This document shows, in pieces, positions 25,251 through 34,215 of a stretch of 64,000 nucleotides of DNA. The notes beneath the pieces are model-generated. The model was given only the letters and a program-made list of their open reading frames with translations. It was not told the origin of the DNA and did no database searches. The translations under genes were made by a program, and so were the position numbers. The DNA is taken from NCBI GenBank assembly GCA_965221175.1, contig OZ244867.1:1674001-1738000 (forward strand), read 5' to 3'. This DNA is from JAJDZL01 sp965221175. Its GTDB lineage: Bacteria > Pseudomonadota > Gammaproteobacteria > Arenicellales > JAJDZL01. Each line of letters starts with the position of its first letter. The stretch's first letter is position 1.

Positions 25251-26699
25251 ATGGCAGAGTTGCACGAGCTATTCATCGAAGGTGAATTCCTGACCGGAGT
25301 TGGACGTGAAACGCTGCCGGTCCTGAATCCGGCCACCGGTGAGCCCTGCGCAGAGTTGACCTGTGCGACATTCGCCGATGCGGACGCGGCGGCGCTAGCC
25401 GCTATACGCGTCTATCCCGAGTGGTCGTCCACCGCGCCTGAGAGCCGTGCGGCACTGCTACGCGCAATGGCGGCAAAGACACGCTCGCATCAGGAGGCAA
25501 TCGCCCGTGCCATCACGCTGGAACAAGGAAAACCGCTAGCGGAGGCATGCGCAGAGTTGGACGGTGTGGCCGCCATCTTCGAATTCTTCGCAGCGACCGC
25601 CGAGACCTATCCCTTCAGGGCGATTGTACCCGGCGCCGCAGACCGTCACATTTTCGAGACCGGCAAGGGCCCTGTTTTGATCATCAATACATGGAATTTC
25701 CCGGTCGAGGCAGTTGTGTCGCACATGGCGCCATCGCTGGCAGCGGGGTGCCCCTCGGTGGTGTTGGCTAACCGCGAAGCGCCGGGTTGCGTGGCGGCGT
25801 TTTTTGCTGCCATGACCGAACTGGACCTGCCGAAGGGACTGATCAATCTGGTGATGGGGCGGTCGTCGAAACTTTCCGAACGGCTCGTGGCACATCCTGC
25901 GATTCGGCATGTTAGCTACACGGGGTCCGTAAACGTAGGCAAAGCGCTGGCGGCGCAGGCCGGAGCGCATATGAAGCGGGCGACTCTCGAACTGGGTGGA
26001 CTTGCCCCGGCCATCGTGCTGCCAAGCGCGGATGTCGATGCGGCCGCCAAAGCCTATGCGGGCAAGCGTTTCTGGAACGCAGGCCAGGTCTGCACCTCGC
26101 CCAACCGCATCTATGTAAACCGCGCGCAGTTTGACGACTTTGTAGAGATTGCGAAGGACTATGCGGAAGGGTTGACCGTCGGGGATGGGTTCGAACATGG
26201 TACCGATTTAGGTCCCATGGCCAACGAACGCGGCGTTCGCTGGATGCAGCAGATTGTGGCCGCCGCGCTGGAACACGGCGCGCGGTTCGTCACTGGCCAA
26301 AAGGAGCTTGCCAGGGGCGGATATTACTGGAAACCCACGGTTCTTGCGAATGTGCCCGAAGACGCGCTTGGCATGCGCGAGGAGATCTTCGGCCCCGTTG
26401 CCTGTATCCGTGCGTATGACGAACTCGATCAGGTCATCGCGGGGATCAACGATTGCAACATCGGGCTGAGCGGCTATGTCTATGGTCCCGACGACAGCGA
26501 AGTGCTTTCTGTTGCCCGCCGGATTGAAGTCGGCAGCGTTGGCGCAAACCAGATGGTGACGGCCTTTGTTGATACGCCTTTCGGCGGGATCAAACAGAGC
26601 GGGCTGGGCACCGTTGGAGGTGCGTCGGCCCTGCGCGAGTATCTCTTCCCGCGCATGGTTGCGATGCCAGCAGTCTCGAAGATTGAGGCAGCGGCGTGA
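25251..26699 (+). CDS. NAD(P)-dependent semialdehyde dehydrogenase (DoeC-like)
   Basis: A 482-residue aldehyde dehydrogenase. The cofactor region includes LIINTWNFPVEAVVSHMAPSLA, the general base is in TLELGGLAP (about residue 247), and the catalytic Cys is in NAGQVCTSPNRIYV (about residue 281). It is closest in feel to succinate-semialdehyde dehydrogenases, the group that also holds DoeC, which oxidises aspartate-4-semialdehyde to aspartate in ectoine breakdown. The start lies 2 bases after the stop of the decayed deacetylase, and the stop overlaps the next fragment (TGATG-type junction). Confidence 0.85.
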   Translation: MAELHELFIEGEFLTGVGRETLPVLNPATGEPCAELTCATFADADAAALAAIRVYPEWSSTAPESRAALLRAMAAKTRSHQEAIARAITLEQGKPLAEACAELDGVAAIFEFFAATAETYPFRAIVPGAADRHIFETGKGPVLIINTWNFPVEAVVSHMAPSLAAGCPSVVLANREAPGCVAAFFAAMTELDLPKGLINLVMGRSSKLSERLVAHPAIRHVSYTGSVNVGKALAAQAGAHMKRATLELGGLAPAIVLPSADVDAAAKAYAGKRFWNAGQVCTSPNRIYVNRAQFDDFVEIAKDYAEGLTVGDGFEHGTDLGPMANERGVRWMQQIVAAALEHGARFVTGQKELARGGYYWKPTVLANVPEDALGMREEIFGPVACIRAYDELDQVIAGINDCNIGLSGYVYGPDDSEVLSVARRIEVGSVGANQMVTAFVDTPFGGIKQSGLGTVGGASALREYLFPRMVAMPAVSKIEAAA

Positions 26700-27055
26700 T
26701 GTTTGCGACGTCGGCAAATCCGCTAAAGACCATGACTGCCGGGCTCGAGGTTGCGTCGATACGGACGCTGCATTCGCCAGGCGCGTCGGCGTCAGCGAAT
26801 ATTTCGCTCGTCGAAGAATGCCGCGCCTTTGCCATCAAGTGCGGGTTGCAAGGTGATACTGTGTTGATTCCCGACACCGCAGTAAACTCACTTTCGATGA
26901 TGCCAGCGCTTGAAACGGCTGTAGGCAAATCAGTGCTGACGGTCAACCAGGTCTGCCTGTTTGAAGGGGCCGCCCTTGTTGGAAAGGCCGCCTATCTGAC
27001 GGAATACTCGGCTTTCACCCGGTTCAAGGGGTGTTCAGAGGAGAAGATCCTATGA
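26696..27055 (+). pseudogene. C-terminal remnant of a EutA/maleate isomerase-like gene
   Basis: Only about 119 residues, where the family needs about 250. The segment GDTVLIPDTAVNSLSMMPAL followed by GKSVLTVNQVCLFEGAALVG matches the second half of the maleate isomerase/AMDase fold; compare GKPVVTANQATF in the intact EutA-like protein. The N-terminal half with the first catalytic Cys is missing. It overlaps the dehydrogenase stop and the following permease start, so translation through it may be kept for coupling. Confidence 0.7.
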
Positions 27056-27732
27056 TCGACTTCGAGTACCTCGCGACGCTTGATTTCAGCGTGCCCTGGA
27101 AGTTTCGATGGCAATTGCTCAATGGAGCAATGGTTTCCCTTTATCTGGCCTTCGTTTCGTCCGTAATTGGCTTAACCCTCGGGATCATTCTTGCGATCAT
27201 TATCCGCTCAAAATTTGTGGCGGTACGCTACGTGGTGTTGGCCTATGTGGAGTTCTTCCGCAACACGCCACTGTTGGTTCAGCTGATCTGGATTCATTTC
27301 GTGTTGCCGCTGGCTACCGGCATCAACACCACGCCATTGATGTCAGGCACAGTTGCACTTACGCTTAATGTCACTGCTTACTTCTGCGAAATTGCACGTG
27401 CTGGGATCAACGCAGTTCCCATCGGCCAGTGGGAGGCCGCGCGCGCACTTGGTCTGCACTGGTTTCCGATCTGGGGCAAGGTGGTTCTACCGCAAGCACT
27501 GCGCGTCATGATCCCGCCTCTGGCGAACATGGTCATCAACATCTTCAAGGCTACGGCAATCTTGTCGATCCTCGCAGTCGACGATCTGATGCGCATTGCT
27601 ATTCGGATCTCCAACTCCACCTTCAAGCCAGTTGAACTGATAACTGCTGCCGCACTGATTTACCTGGTCCTGGGTAGCGTGCTCGCATTTGGCGCCGACT
27701 GGTTGGAACGCAGACACGGACCGGAGAAATAA
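27052..27732 (+). CDS. Polar amino acid/ectoine ABC transporter permease (EhuC/HisQ type)
   Basis: A 226-residue HisMQ-type permease with about five membrane helices. FFRNTPLLVQLIWIHF and the EAA loop QWEAARALGLHWFPIWGKVV followed by LPQALRVMIPPL are diagnostic. The ATG at 27052 is preceded by AGAGGAG and is preferred to the GTG 21 bases upstream. First of two permeases, followed by a binding protein, an FrhB-like gene and an ATPase, all in one direction. Confidence 0.88.
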   Translation: MIDFEYLATLDFSVPWKFRWQLLNGAMVSLYLAFVSSVIGLTLGIILAIIIRSKFVAVRYVVLAYVEFFRNTPLLVQLIWIHFVLPLATGINTTPLMSGTVALTLNVTAYFCEIARAGINAVPIGQWEAARALGLHWFPIWGKVVLPQALRVMIPPLANMVINIFKATAILSILAVDDLMRIAIRISNSTFKPVELITAAALIYLVLGSVLAFGADWLERRHGPEK

Positions 27733-27737
27733 ACGTA

Positions 27738-28391
27738 ATGACGTTCGATTGGGGAATTTTGTGGAGCAATATTGACTTATTGTCCAAAGGTGCGCTGATT
27801 ACCGCGGAAGTTCTGGTCTTGTCGCTCGTGTTCGGCTCGATTATCGGCGCCTTCATCTGCGCTGGCAACTTGCAAACCAATCGGACGCTAAGGGCACTGG
27901 TACGTATTTACACCCACATTTTCCGTACCGTTCCAGAAATGGCACTGATCTTTTGGGTCTACCTGTCGCTGCCGCTGATTCTGGGCATTCGAATGTCCGC
28001 CTTCGTCACTGGAACACTTGCAATTTCTTTGGTAGCCGGCGCTTTCTTGGGCGAGATATTCCGCGCAGGTATCGTTGCCATCCCGCGCGGCCAAACCGAA
28101 GCCGCAAAGGCACTGGGCCTAGGCTTCATTCCACGCTGGTTCAGGGTAATTGTTCCCCAAGCATTGGGACTGGTGCTTCCGACCATTGTGAATTTTGTCA
28201 CCGAACTTCTGAAGATAACCAGCCTGCTGGCGGCAATCTCGGTCGGTGAACTTGCGTATCAGGCCAATGTTTTGGGCGGCCAAACATTCAAATACAACGA
28301 ATTCTTCACCTCTGTCGCAATCGCCTATTTCTGCATGATCTTTCCGGTCACGCTGCTGGCCCGTCGGCTGGAGAAGAAAAGAGCGGCCTGA
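27738..28391 (+). CDS. Polar amino acid/ectoine ABC transporter permease (EhuD/HisM type)
   Basis: A 217-residue second permease, 5 bases after the first. It has the same fold with TVPEMALIFWVYLSLPLIL and the EAA loop TEAAKALGLGFIPRWFRVIV. The two permeases form the membrane channel of the importer. The substrate in this setting is probably ectoine or a related zwitterion, judged by the neighbouring catabolic genes. Confidence 0.88.
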   Translation: MTFDWGILWSNIDLLSKGALITAEVLVLSLVFGSIIGAFICAGNLQTNRTLRALVRIYTHIFRTVPEMALIFWVYLSLPLILGIRMSAFVTGTLAISLVAGAFLGEIFRAGIVAIPRGQTEAAKALGLGFIPRWFRVIVPQALGLVLPTIVNFVTELLKITSLLAAISVGELAYQANVLGGQTFKYNEFFTSVAIAYFCMIFPVTLLARRLEKKRAA

Positions 28392-28452
28392 GCCGTTTGG
28401 ATCAGGCTACAACCAACACAGTTTGAAACTGTTCTACAATGAGGGAAACCAA

Positions 28453-29244
28453 ATGAAACTTAAAAAAATTCTAACGGTCGCGGTCGTAACCTTTGCGGCA
28501 ATGATCGTTGCCGCCTCTGCACAATCTGGAATGTCGAACATCCAGTCCGAAGGTGTCATCCGTGTTGGTATGGCGGATTCGGTTCCATTCCAGTTCAAGG
28601 ACGTAGCTTCCGGAGAATGGCGCGGATACAACGTCGATATGGCAAACAAGATGGCCGGAGCACTGGGCGTCAAATTGGAAATCGTCGATGCCTCTTGGGC
28701 AACATTGATTCCAGGGCTTGAAGCAAAACGCTGGGATGTCGCGTTCGTCGACATGTTTGCGACACCAGAGCGCGCCGTAAAGGTCATGTTCAGCGATTCT
28801 TATTTCCAGACGCGTCAGGTTGTCATGGCGAGGAAAGACTCTGGCGTTTCCACTTGGGACGAACTGAATAAATTGGGCAATTCGATTGTTGTCTTAGCTG
28901 GTACAGCTGATGAGGCAGTATCCAAGGAGCAGTTCCCGAATGCCGAAACCCGCCCCATGGTCGCAGAGGGCCTTGCGGCGACTTTTCTAGAAGTACTGGC
29001 CGGCCGCAGCACGGCCACTCTGGCATCGGAAATCAACATCAAGCTCTATCTTGCCGAGAATAAGGACGCACCGCTTGAAATTATCGAAAGCGGACGCGGA
29101 ATTGAGGCGCAAGGATTTTCCTACGCCATCCGGCCAGGTGACGACCACTTGTTGAATTTCCTGAACACCTGGATCCGCAGTGCCAACGCGACGGGCCTGT
29201 CGAAGGAAACGGAGATAAAGTGGATCGACAACTTCTCCAATTAA
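28453..29244 (+). CDS. Periplasmic substrate-binding protein of the ABC importer (EhuB-like)
   Basis: The start at 28453 follows GAGGGAAACC and gives a clean signal peptide (MKLKKILTVAVVTFAAMIVA, cleavage after ASAQS or ASA). An upstream in-frame ATG at 28423 would add ten residues. The mature protein of about 240 residues is a family 3 solute-binding protein: EGVIRVGMADSVPFQFKD, GYNVDMANKMAGALGVKLE and WDVAFVDMFATPERA. It delivers the ligand to the two permeases upstream. Confidence 0.88.
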   Translation: MKLKKILTVAVVTFAAMIVAASAQSGMSNIQSEGVIRVGMADSVPFQFKDVASGEWRGYNVDMANKMAGALGVKLEIVDASWATLIPGLEAKRWDVAFVDMFATPERAVKVMFSDSYFQTRQVVMARKDSGVSTWDELNKLGNSIVVLAGTADEAVSKEQFPNAETRPMVAEGLAATFLEVLAGRSTATLASEINIKLYLAENKDAPLEIIESGRGIEAQGFSYAIRPGDDHLLNFLNTWIRSANATGLSKETEIKWIDNFSN

Positions 29245-29245
29245 G

Positions 29246-30619
29246 TTGAAGCAACTGGAGCGGCCGCGGCAACATTTCTGCCGCGGCTGGCTCACAGACC
29301 GAATCAGCCACATGCCCTGCAAGTTCGAGCGCCAACCCGAAACGCTCAGCCAGATCGTCGAAAACGGACTGTGCGTTGGATGCGGGCTGTGCCAGGGGGT
29401 TGCTGGTAAGCAGGCAATAGATTTCATCACAACACCGGAGGGCCGCGAACATCCAATACAACGTGGCCTTATTTCGCAGAGCGACTGGCAGACCATCTTG
29501 CGTACTTGTCCTGGCATAAGTGTCATCGGTAACGATAACCTTGGCCAGAACGAGGACGTGCGGGTTGACCTCATCTGGGGCGCTTATCACGGTGTAATAT
29601 TGGGGTATGCAAGCGATCCGGAGATCCGCTTTCGTGCTGCATCCGGCGGGGTTCTTACCGCCTTGGGAAAGTTCTTGCTCAGCAGCGGCCAAGCGAGTTT
29701 TATCTTGCAGGTGCGCGCTTCAGAAGTGCGCGCGATGCGCACCGAAACGGTGTTGTCACGCAGCTGTTGGGATGTAATCTGCTCGGCTGGCGCGCGCTAC
29801 GGCCCAGCAACACCACTTGCCTCCATCACTGAAGCTTTGGATACCGGTGAGCCATTCACCTTTATTGGCAAACCTTGCGATGTTACTGCATTGAGGCTCT
29901 TCGCACGAAAAGATCGACGGGTGCACAGACAATGCAAAGCGATGCTGGCACTGGTTTGCGGGGGCGCACCGGAGTTTCGGAAGTCCCGAGATCTAGTTCA
30001 TGAACTGGGGTATCGTGAGGAAGATATCACCATGATGCGCTACCGCGGCTATGGCAATCCCGGCCGAGCGCGGATCGAAACCCGAGATGGCAGTGCGTTC
30101 GAACGCACTTACCAGGAAATGTGGGCTGACGAGAGTAAATGGTGCATCCAGGCACGCTGCAAAATCTGCCCTGATGCCATAGGCGAAAGCGCCAACATAG
30201 TAGTAGCCGATTTTTGGCCCGGCGGCGCCCCCACAGGTGAAGATGCAGGTTTCAATTCAATCGTCATCCGTACTGATACTGGTCAGGCCTTGCTCGATGG
30301 TGCCGTAGCTGCAGGCGCTTTGACGGTAGAACGCGACCTCACCATCGATGATATGAGTAACACCCAACCCCACCAAGTTCGCAAGAAACAGGCGTTGTGG
30401 GCGCGCCTCGTCGGTATGCGTGCAACCGGCCATCTGGTGCCTCATGTTGACGGCCTGCGCCTGCGTGAATTGGCAGCAACACAAAGCTTTTCTGACAACC
30501 TGCGGTCTGCTCGCGGTGCCCGCCTTCGCTGCCTCGACGGCCGACTGAGCGAACCTGCCGCCACGGATATCACAACCTTGCAACCTGATGACGGAGGTGC
30601 CTATGGCAACCATGGATGA
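29246..30619 (+). CDS. FrhB-like coenzyme F420 hydrogenase/dehydrogenase beta-subunit family protein
   Basis: A 457-residue protein. Near residue 43 it has CVGCGLCQGVAG, a shortened ferredoxin-like motif; the middle has ASGGVLTALGKFLL and FIGKPCDVTALRLF, the family hallmark GKPCxxxAL; and later ARCKICPDAIGESANIVVADFW binds a second iron-sulfur cluster. These proteins bind a flavin and iron-sulfur clusters and move electrons or reduce small molecules. The start is uncertain: a TTG at 29246 directly after the binding-protein stop, or an ATG at 29312. Placement between the binding protein and the ATPase of an importer suggests a role in processing the imported compound. Confidence 0.78.
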   Translation: MKQLERPRQHFCRGWLTDRISHMPCKFERQPETLSQIVENGLCVGCGLCQGVAGKQAIDFITTPEGREHPIQRGLISQSDWQTILRTCPGISVIGNDNLGQNEDVRVDLIWGAYHGVILGYASDPEIRFRAASGGVLTALGKFLLSSGQASFILQVRASEVRAMRTETVLSRSCWDVICSAGARYGPATPLASITEALDTGEPFTFIGKPCDVTALRLFARKDRRVHRQCKAMLALVCGGAPEFRKSRDLVHELGYREEDITMMRYRGYGNPGRARIETRDGSAFERTYQEMWADESKWCIQARCKICPDAIGESANIVVADFWPGGAPTGEDAGFNSIVIRTDTGQALLDGAVAAGALTVERDLTIDDMSNTQPHQVRKKQALWARLVGMRATGHLVPHVDGLRLRELAATQSFSDNLRSARGARLRCLDGRLSEPAATDITTLQPDDGGAYGNHG

Positions 30620-31394
30620 ATTCAACGAAATCGAGCATGAAGACCTGCCGGTTTCTGAAAAAATCGTAATAGAAATCTGTAACATGAATAAGCATTTCGG
30701 TGCATTTCATGCGCTCAAGGATATCAACCTGACCGTTCGGCAGGGCGAACGGATCGTGATCGCGGGTCCGTCCGGTTCAGGAAAGTCCACGTTGATTCGC
30801 TGCATCAACCGCCTGGAGGAGCACCAGTCCGGGCAAATCAGCGTCGATGGCACTGAATTGACCAACAACACCAAGAATATCGACAAGATTCGGTCCGAAG
30901 TCGGCATGTGCTTTCAGCAGTTCAATCTGTTTCCGCATATGACGATTCTGGAAAACTGCATGCTGGCACCGATGTGGACGCGCAAGCTGAAGCGGGCCGA
31001 GGCCAAAGAGGTTGCCATGCATTTTCTGGAAAGGGTGCGCATCCCCGAGCAGGCCGACAAATATCCCGGCCAGCTTTCGGGTGGCCAGCAGCAACGGGTA
31101 GCCATTGCCCGATCGCTGTGCATGAAGCCCCGGATCATGCTGTTTGACGAGCCCACTTCGGCGCTCGACCCCGAGATGATCAAGGAAGTGCTCGATACGA
31201 TGGTCGAACTGGCCGAAGAGGGGATGACGATGCTGTGCGTGACCCACGAGATGGGCTTTGCCCGCCAAGTGGCGAACCGCGTCATCTTCATGGATCATGG
31301 CGAAATCGTCGAGGAAAATGAACCCGAACCATTCTTCAACAATCCGCAGAATCCGCGCACCCAAGAATTTCTGAGTCAGATTCTCGGGCACTGA
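30603..31394 (+). CDS. ABC importer ATP-binding protein (GlnQ/EhuA type)
   Basis: A 263-residue ATPase: Walker A GPSGSGKST, Q-loop CFQQFNLFPHM, signature LSGGQQQRVAIARS, Walker B IMLFDEPTSALDP, and switch His in VTHEMGFARQVANRV. The start at 30603 has GGAGGTGCCT before it; an ATG five codons upstream lacks a site. It overlaps the end of the FrhB-like gene by 17 bases. Last gene of the transporter operon. Confidence 0.9.
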   Translation: MATMDEFNEIEHEDLPVSEKIVIEICNMNKHFGAFHALKDINLTVRQGERIVIAGPSGSGKSTLIRCINRLEEHQSGQISVDGTELTNNTKNIDKIRSEVGMCFQQFNLFPHMTILENCMLAPMWTRKLKRAEAKEVAMHFLERVRIPEQADKYPGQLSGGQQQRVAIARSLCMKPRIMLFDEPTSALDPEMIKEVLDTMVELAEEGMTMLCVTHEMGFARQVANRVIFMDHGEIVEENEPEPFFNNPQNPRTQEFLSQILGH

Positions 31395-31695
31395 TGGACC
31401 AAAACGAGAATGCAATTGATCTGTCGGTATAAACTTCGTGCTGGCAGACTGGAGGATGAGGAAACGCGGAGAACTGTTTGCAACATACTTGAGGGCGGAG
31501 AACACGCTCTCCGTGAGCATTTCCAGCGGATGCGCGTAAGGTTGATCCGCTAAGCCGGAGCGCAAGGCAAGCAGACCAGTTCATATTAATGTATCTTTGC
31601 CCCATCCAGGCAGTCATGATCGTGCTTTGCCCAAAGTTTAGGCGAGATCGAAATAACACTTCTTGGAGTCTGACTGCGTTAGACCGGATATCTCA
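31395..31695. other. Gap after the importer operon
   Basis: Roughly 300 bases with no recognisable coding frame. It separates the importer ATPase gene from the group II intron-like sequence. No convincing terminator hairpin with a T run was found. Confidence 0.4.
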
Positions 31696-32015
31696 GTGCG
31701 TCGTGAAAGGCGTCTTTTCTCTGGTGGGTGCGAATCCCACCCAACAACTGCTACTCCGGTTGGTAGTAGCTAGGGCGGTTTGTTTGCGGAGGTAACTATT
31801 TAGGCTGAAGCACTCTGGTGTAAAAGGGTCGCCGTGGGCGATTCAACGAGCATGCGGGCTGGAACGTGAAGTGAAGGCTAAAGTAGTCTTCACCCGATCA
31901 CGGGCCACAAGTCGATTCTCGTGTCAGTGCCCGCTGTAGGAAGGGGCGGTACGCGGCAAGAATGATGTCAGGTGGAAATCGGTTGTGCTCGAAGGGACCA
32001 CGGCGAATGGAATTA
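31696..32015 (+). mobile_element. 5' fragment of a group II intron (no reverse transcriptase)
   Basis: The stretch opens with GTGCG, the 5' splice-site consensus of group II introns. It is followed by structured segments I recognise from bacterial intron domain I, such as GGTGGGTGCGAATCCCACCC, GGAGGTAACTATT, CACAAGTCGATTCTCGTG and CTCGAAGGGACCACGGCGAA. No reverse-transcriptase/maturase frame or domain V/VI follows before the next gene fragment, so the copy is truncated. The 3' limit is approximate. The assignment is from sequence memory and should be checked with a covariance model. Confidence 0.6.
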
Positions 32016-32050
32016 TCTAAAAGAAGCAATAATGCCTCAAAGCTGCACCT

Positions 32051-32143
32051 TCACAGTATTGATGCAAAGACACGCGCGGTGCGCATTGCGCGGACCGCGA
32101 TCTCGCCTCTGTTCGCTATCAGAATCTTCTGGATCTCATGCAT
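32051..32143 (-). pseudogene. N-terminal remnant of a biotin carboxylase (acyl-CoA carboxylase alpha)
   Basis: A 30-codon frame beginning MHEIQKILIANRGEIAVR and continuing AMRTAR. This is the invariant start of biotin carboxylase subunits (consensus KILIANRGEIAxRxxRTAR). The frame ends 6 codons later in non-matching sequence, next to the intron fragment. It lies downstream of the GMC oxidoreductase on the same strand, so a carboxylase gene probably followed it before the truncation. Confidence 0.75.
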
Positions 32144-32198
32144 AAATGGTCTGGATTGGAAGGATTTGGTTGACCTCTTGCACTGCAGCGGTAAAAAT

Positions 32199-33839
32199 CT
32201 ACCGCTGACTTGTTTCCCATTTCGGGGCCACGAAATAGGGCAGGTTCGACGGCGGTAGTGGATCCTTATCCGCGATCATGTCGGCGGCTTTTTCGCCAAT
32301 CATCATTGTTGGGCAGTTCAGGTTGGCCGATGGAATAATCGGTATTATCGACGCATCCGCCACGCGAAGGCGTTCAACACCGCGCACCCGGCATTCGCTG
32401 TCAACCACGGCAAGCTCGTCCCCACCCATCTTGCAGGTTCCGCAGGGGTGGTAAGAGGAATGGCAGGTTTCGCGTATCCAGGCCTCAAGCTTCTCATCCA
32501 TTTGGATATCTGAACCGGGGAAAATTTCACGCCCTGTAAAGGCAGCAAGCGCCGGCTGCGTCAGCAATTCGCGCGACAGTCGGATCCCGGTCTTGAGTTC
32601 CTCGATGTCCTGCGGATGCTCCAACATGTTGTAACGGATGCGCGGTTTGGCGTGTGGATCGGCTGAAGAAAGGCGTACAAAGCCGCGACTGAGCGGCCGC
32701 TGGATGGAGAGTTGCAGCTGGAAAGCGTGTTCTTTCAGGAAATCCGCACTACCCTCCGCAACCGCGATTGCAAAAAGTGCGATCTGAAGGTTGGGGAACC
32801 GCACGCCGGCCTTGGAGCGAATCAAAGCGATTGCGTCGAAATGGTTGTTGGCAAGCGGACCTTTGCGGGTCAGCAGCCATTCCGCCGCTGCCCTGGCCCG
32901 CGAAAGAAGATTGAGATGCCTGTATAGCGTCACTGACTGCGTGCAGGCGACCTGCACAGAGGTCAATGGATGATCCATCAAGTTTTCGCCAACGCCCGGC
33001 AGATCATGCAGCACCTTGATGCCCATATCCCGCAGATGCGCCGCCGGGCCGATCCCCGATTGCATCAACAGCATGGGGCTGTTGAAGGCACCGCCACTGA
33101 TCACTACCTCCCGCGCGGCGGTTGCCGTGACTACCCTACGGCCTTGCTCATATTCGATACCGCGGGCTGTCCGCCCTTCAATCAGGATGCGCCGGGCGTG
33201 ACAGTCAATCTCAACCCGCAGATTGGCGGGCGGATGGCGCAGATAGCACCGCGCGGTCGAGGATCGGCGCCCGTTGGAGACATTCTTTGGGAACCGGCCG
33301 AACCCGTCCTGTTGCCCCCCATTTACGTCATCGGTCTGCAGATAGCCCGCCTGCTGCCCTGCTTTCAGAAATGCCTTTTCCAGCGGCCCAGGCCCAACCG
33401 TCGATACTTTGATGTTACCCATGTCGCCGCGATATTCCGAAATGCCGTCAATCCGCGTTTCAAGCCGCTTGAAATAGGGCAGGACGTCGGCATAGGCCCA
33501 GCCGTGCGCGCCCGCCTCGGCCCAGCCTTCGTAGTCGAGCGGATGACCGCGCAGATATAGCTGTCCGTTGATCGAAGACGATCCGCCCAACACCCGGCCG
33601 CGCGGCTGAACAAGGCGGCGGCTGTTCAGATAGGGTTCCGTTTCCGTTTCATAGTTCCAATTGTATTTCGGGGCGTTATAGGCATAGCGCATCGCCGCCG
33701 GAACGTGGAACAGCAGGCTGTTGTCCTTCGGGCCTGCTTCCAGCAACAGCACGGTTCTGTGTGAATTTTCCGCCAGTCGCGCTGCGATGATTGCACCTGC
33801 GCTGCCGGAGCCGACGATGACATAGTCATAAGACGACAT
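32199..33839 (-). CDS. GMC-family FAD-dependent oxidoreductase (choline dehydrogenase-like)
   Basis: A 546-residue flavoprotein of full length. The FAD motif is DYVIVGSGSAGAIIAARLAE at the N-terminus, the GMC signature 1 is RGRVLGGSSSINGQLYLRG (about residue 80), and the C-terminus has the active-site region SSYHPCGTCKMG and VADASIIPIIPSANLNCPTM. It oxidises a primary alcohol or polyol to the aldehyde; the substrate is unknown, though choline-like or glycol compounds are typical. G+C content matches the ectoine cluster, not the backbone, indicating the same acquired region. Confidence 0.88.
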   Translation of the reverse strand: MSSYDYVIVGSGSAGAIIAARLAENSHRTVLLLEAGPKDNSLLFHVPAAMRYAYNAPKYNWNYETETEPYLNSRRLVQPRGRVLGGSSSINGQLYLRGHPLDYEGWAEAGAHGWAYADVLPYFKRLETRIDGISEYRGDMGNIKVSTVGPGPLEKAFLKAGQQAGYLQTDDVNGGQQDGFGRFPKNVSNGRRSSTARCYLRHPPANLRVEIDCHARRILIEGRTARGIEYEQGRRVVTATAAREVVISGGAFNSPMLLMQSGIGPAAHLRDMGIKVLHDLPGVGENLMDHPLTSVQVACTQSVTLYRHLNLLSRARAAAEWLLTRKGPLANNHFDAIALIRSKAGVRFPNLQIALFAIAVAEGSADFLKEHAFQLQLSIQRPLSRGFVRLSSADPHAKPRIRYNMLEHPQDIEELKTGIRLSRELLTQPALAAFTGREIFPGSDIQMDEKLEAWIRETCHSSYHPCGTCKMGGDELAVVDSECRVRGVERLRVADASIIPIIPSANLNCPTMMIGEKAADMIADKDPLPPSNLPYFVAPKWETSQR

Positions 33840-33968
33840 TGCTTCTCAGTGTCCTTCCTGCCGACACCGCGCCGTCGGCTGATTGCGGGATTGTTTGAAG
33901 CGCGCACGCGGTGAAGACGGCGAACAGTGCCACCGGATCAACTTCGCAGTTCGGGCTGACGCTGCGAT

Positions 33969-34009
33969 TCTCACCTTGATTGCCGCAAAGTCTCATTTTG
34001 ATTGTCGCA
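33969..34009. repeat. Two 19-bp imperfect direct repeats
   Basis: TCTCACCTTGATTGCCGCA (33969-33987) and TCTCATTTTGATTGTCGCA (33991-34009) agree at 16 of 19 positions with a 22-base period. Short terminal repeats of this sort are seen at the ends of IS21-type elements. The rest of the 410-base gap between the GMC and M24 genes shows no coding sequence, so this could be an IS end left behind. Confidence 0.4.
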
Positions 34010-34215
34010 CTACAGGCGCCGCTTAGCGGCATCAACCAATATTGGTGCACGCGCATCACAAGTCCAGCGGTTTTGCGAACTGTAGATTTTTTCTACTGCT
34101 TCTTCCCCTCCAATTCTCATCGGGTAATTGCGGCTTCAAATCTCTTCGACTCGATTTTCGACGATCTTCCCTTTTGCGCATCACGACGTTCAAAATGATC
34201 TTTTGCACATGCATA

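Noticed and set aside
31726..31745. tRNA gene, because of a T-arm-like GGTGGGTGCGAATCCCACC
   Set aside because: No matching acceptor, D or anticodon arms surround it; the segment fits better as a stem in the group II intron fragment.
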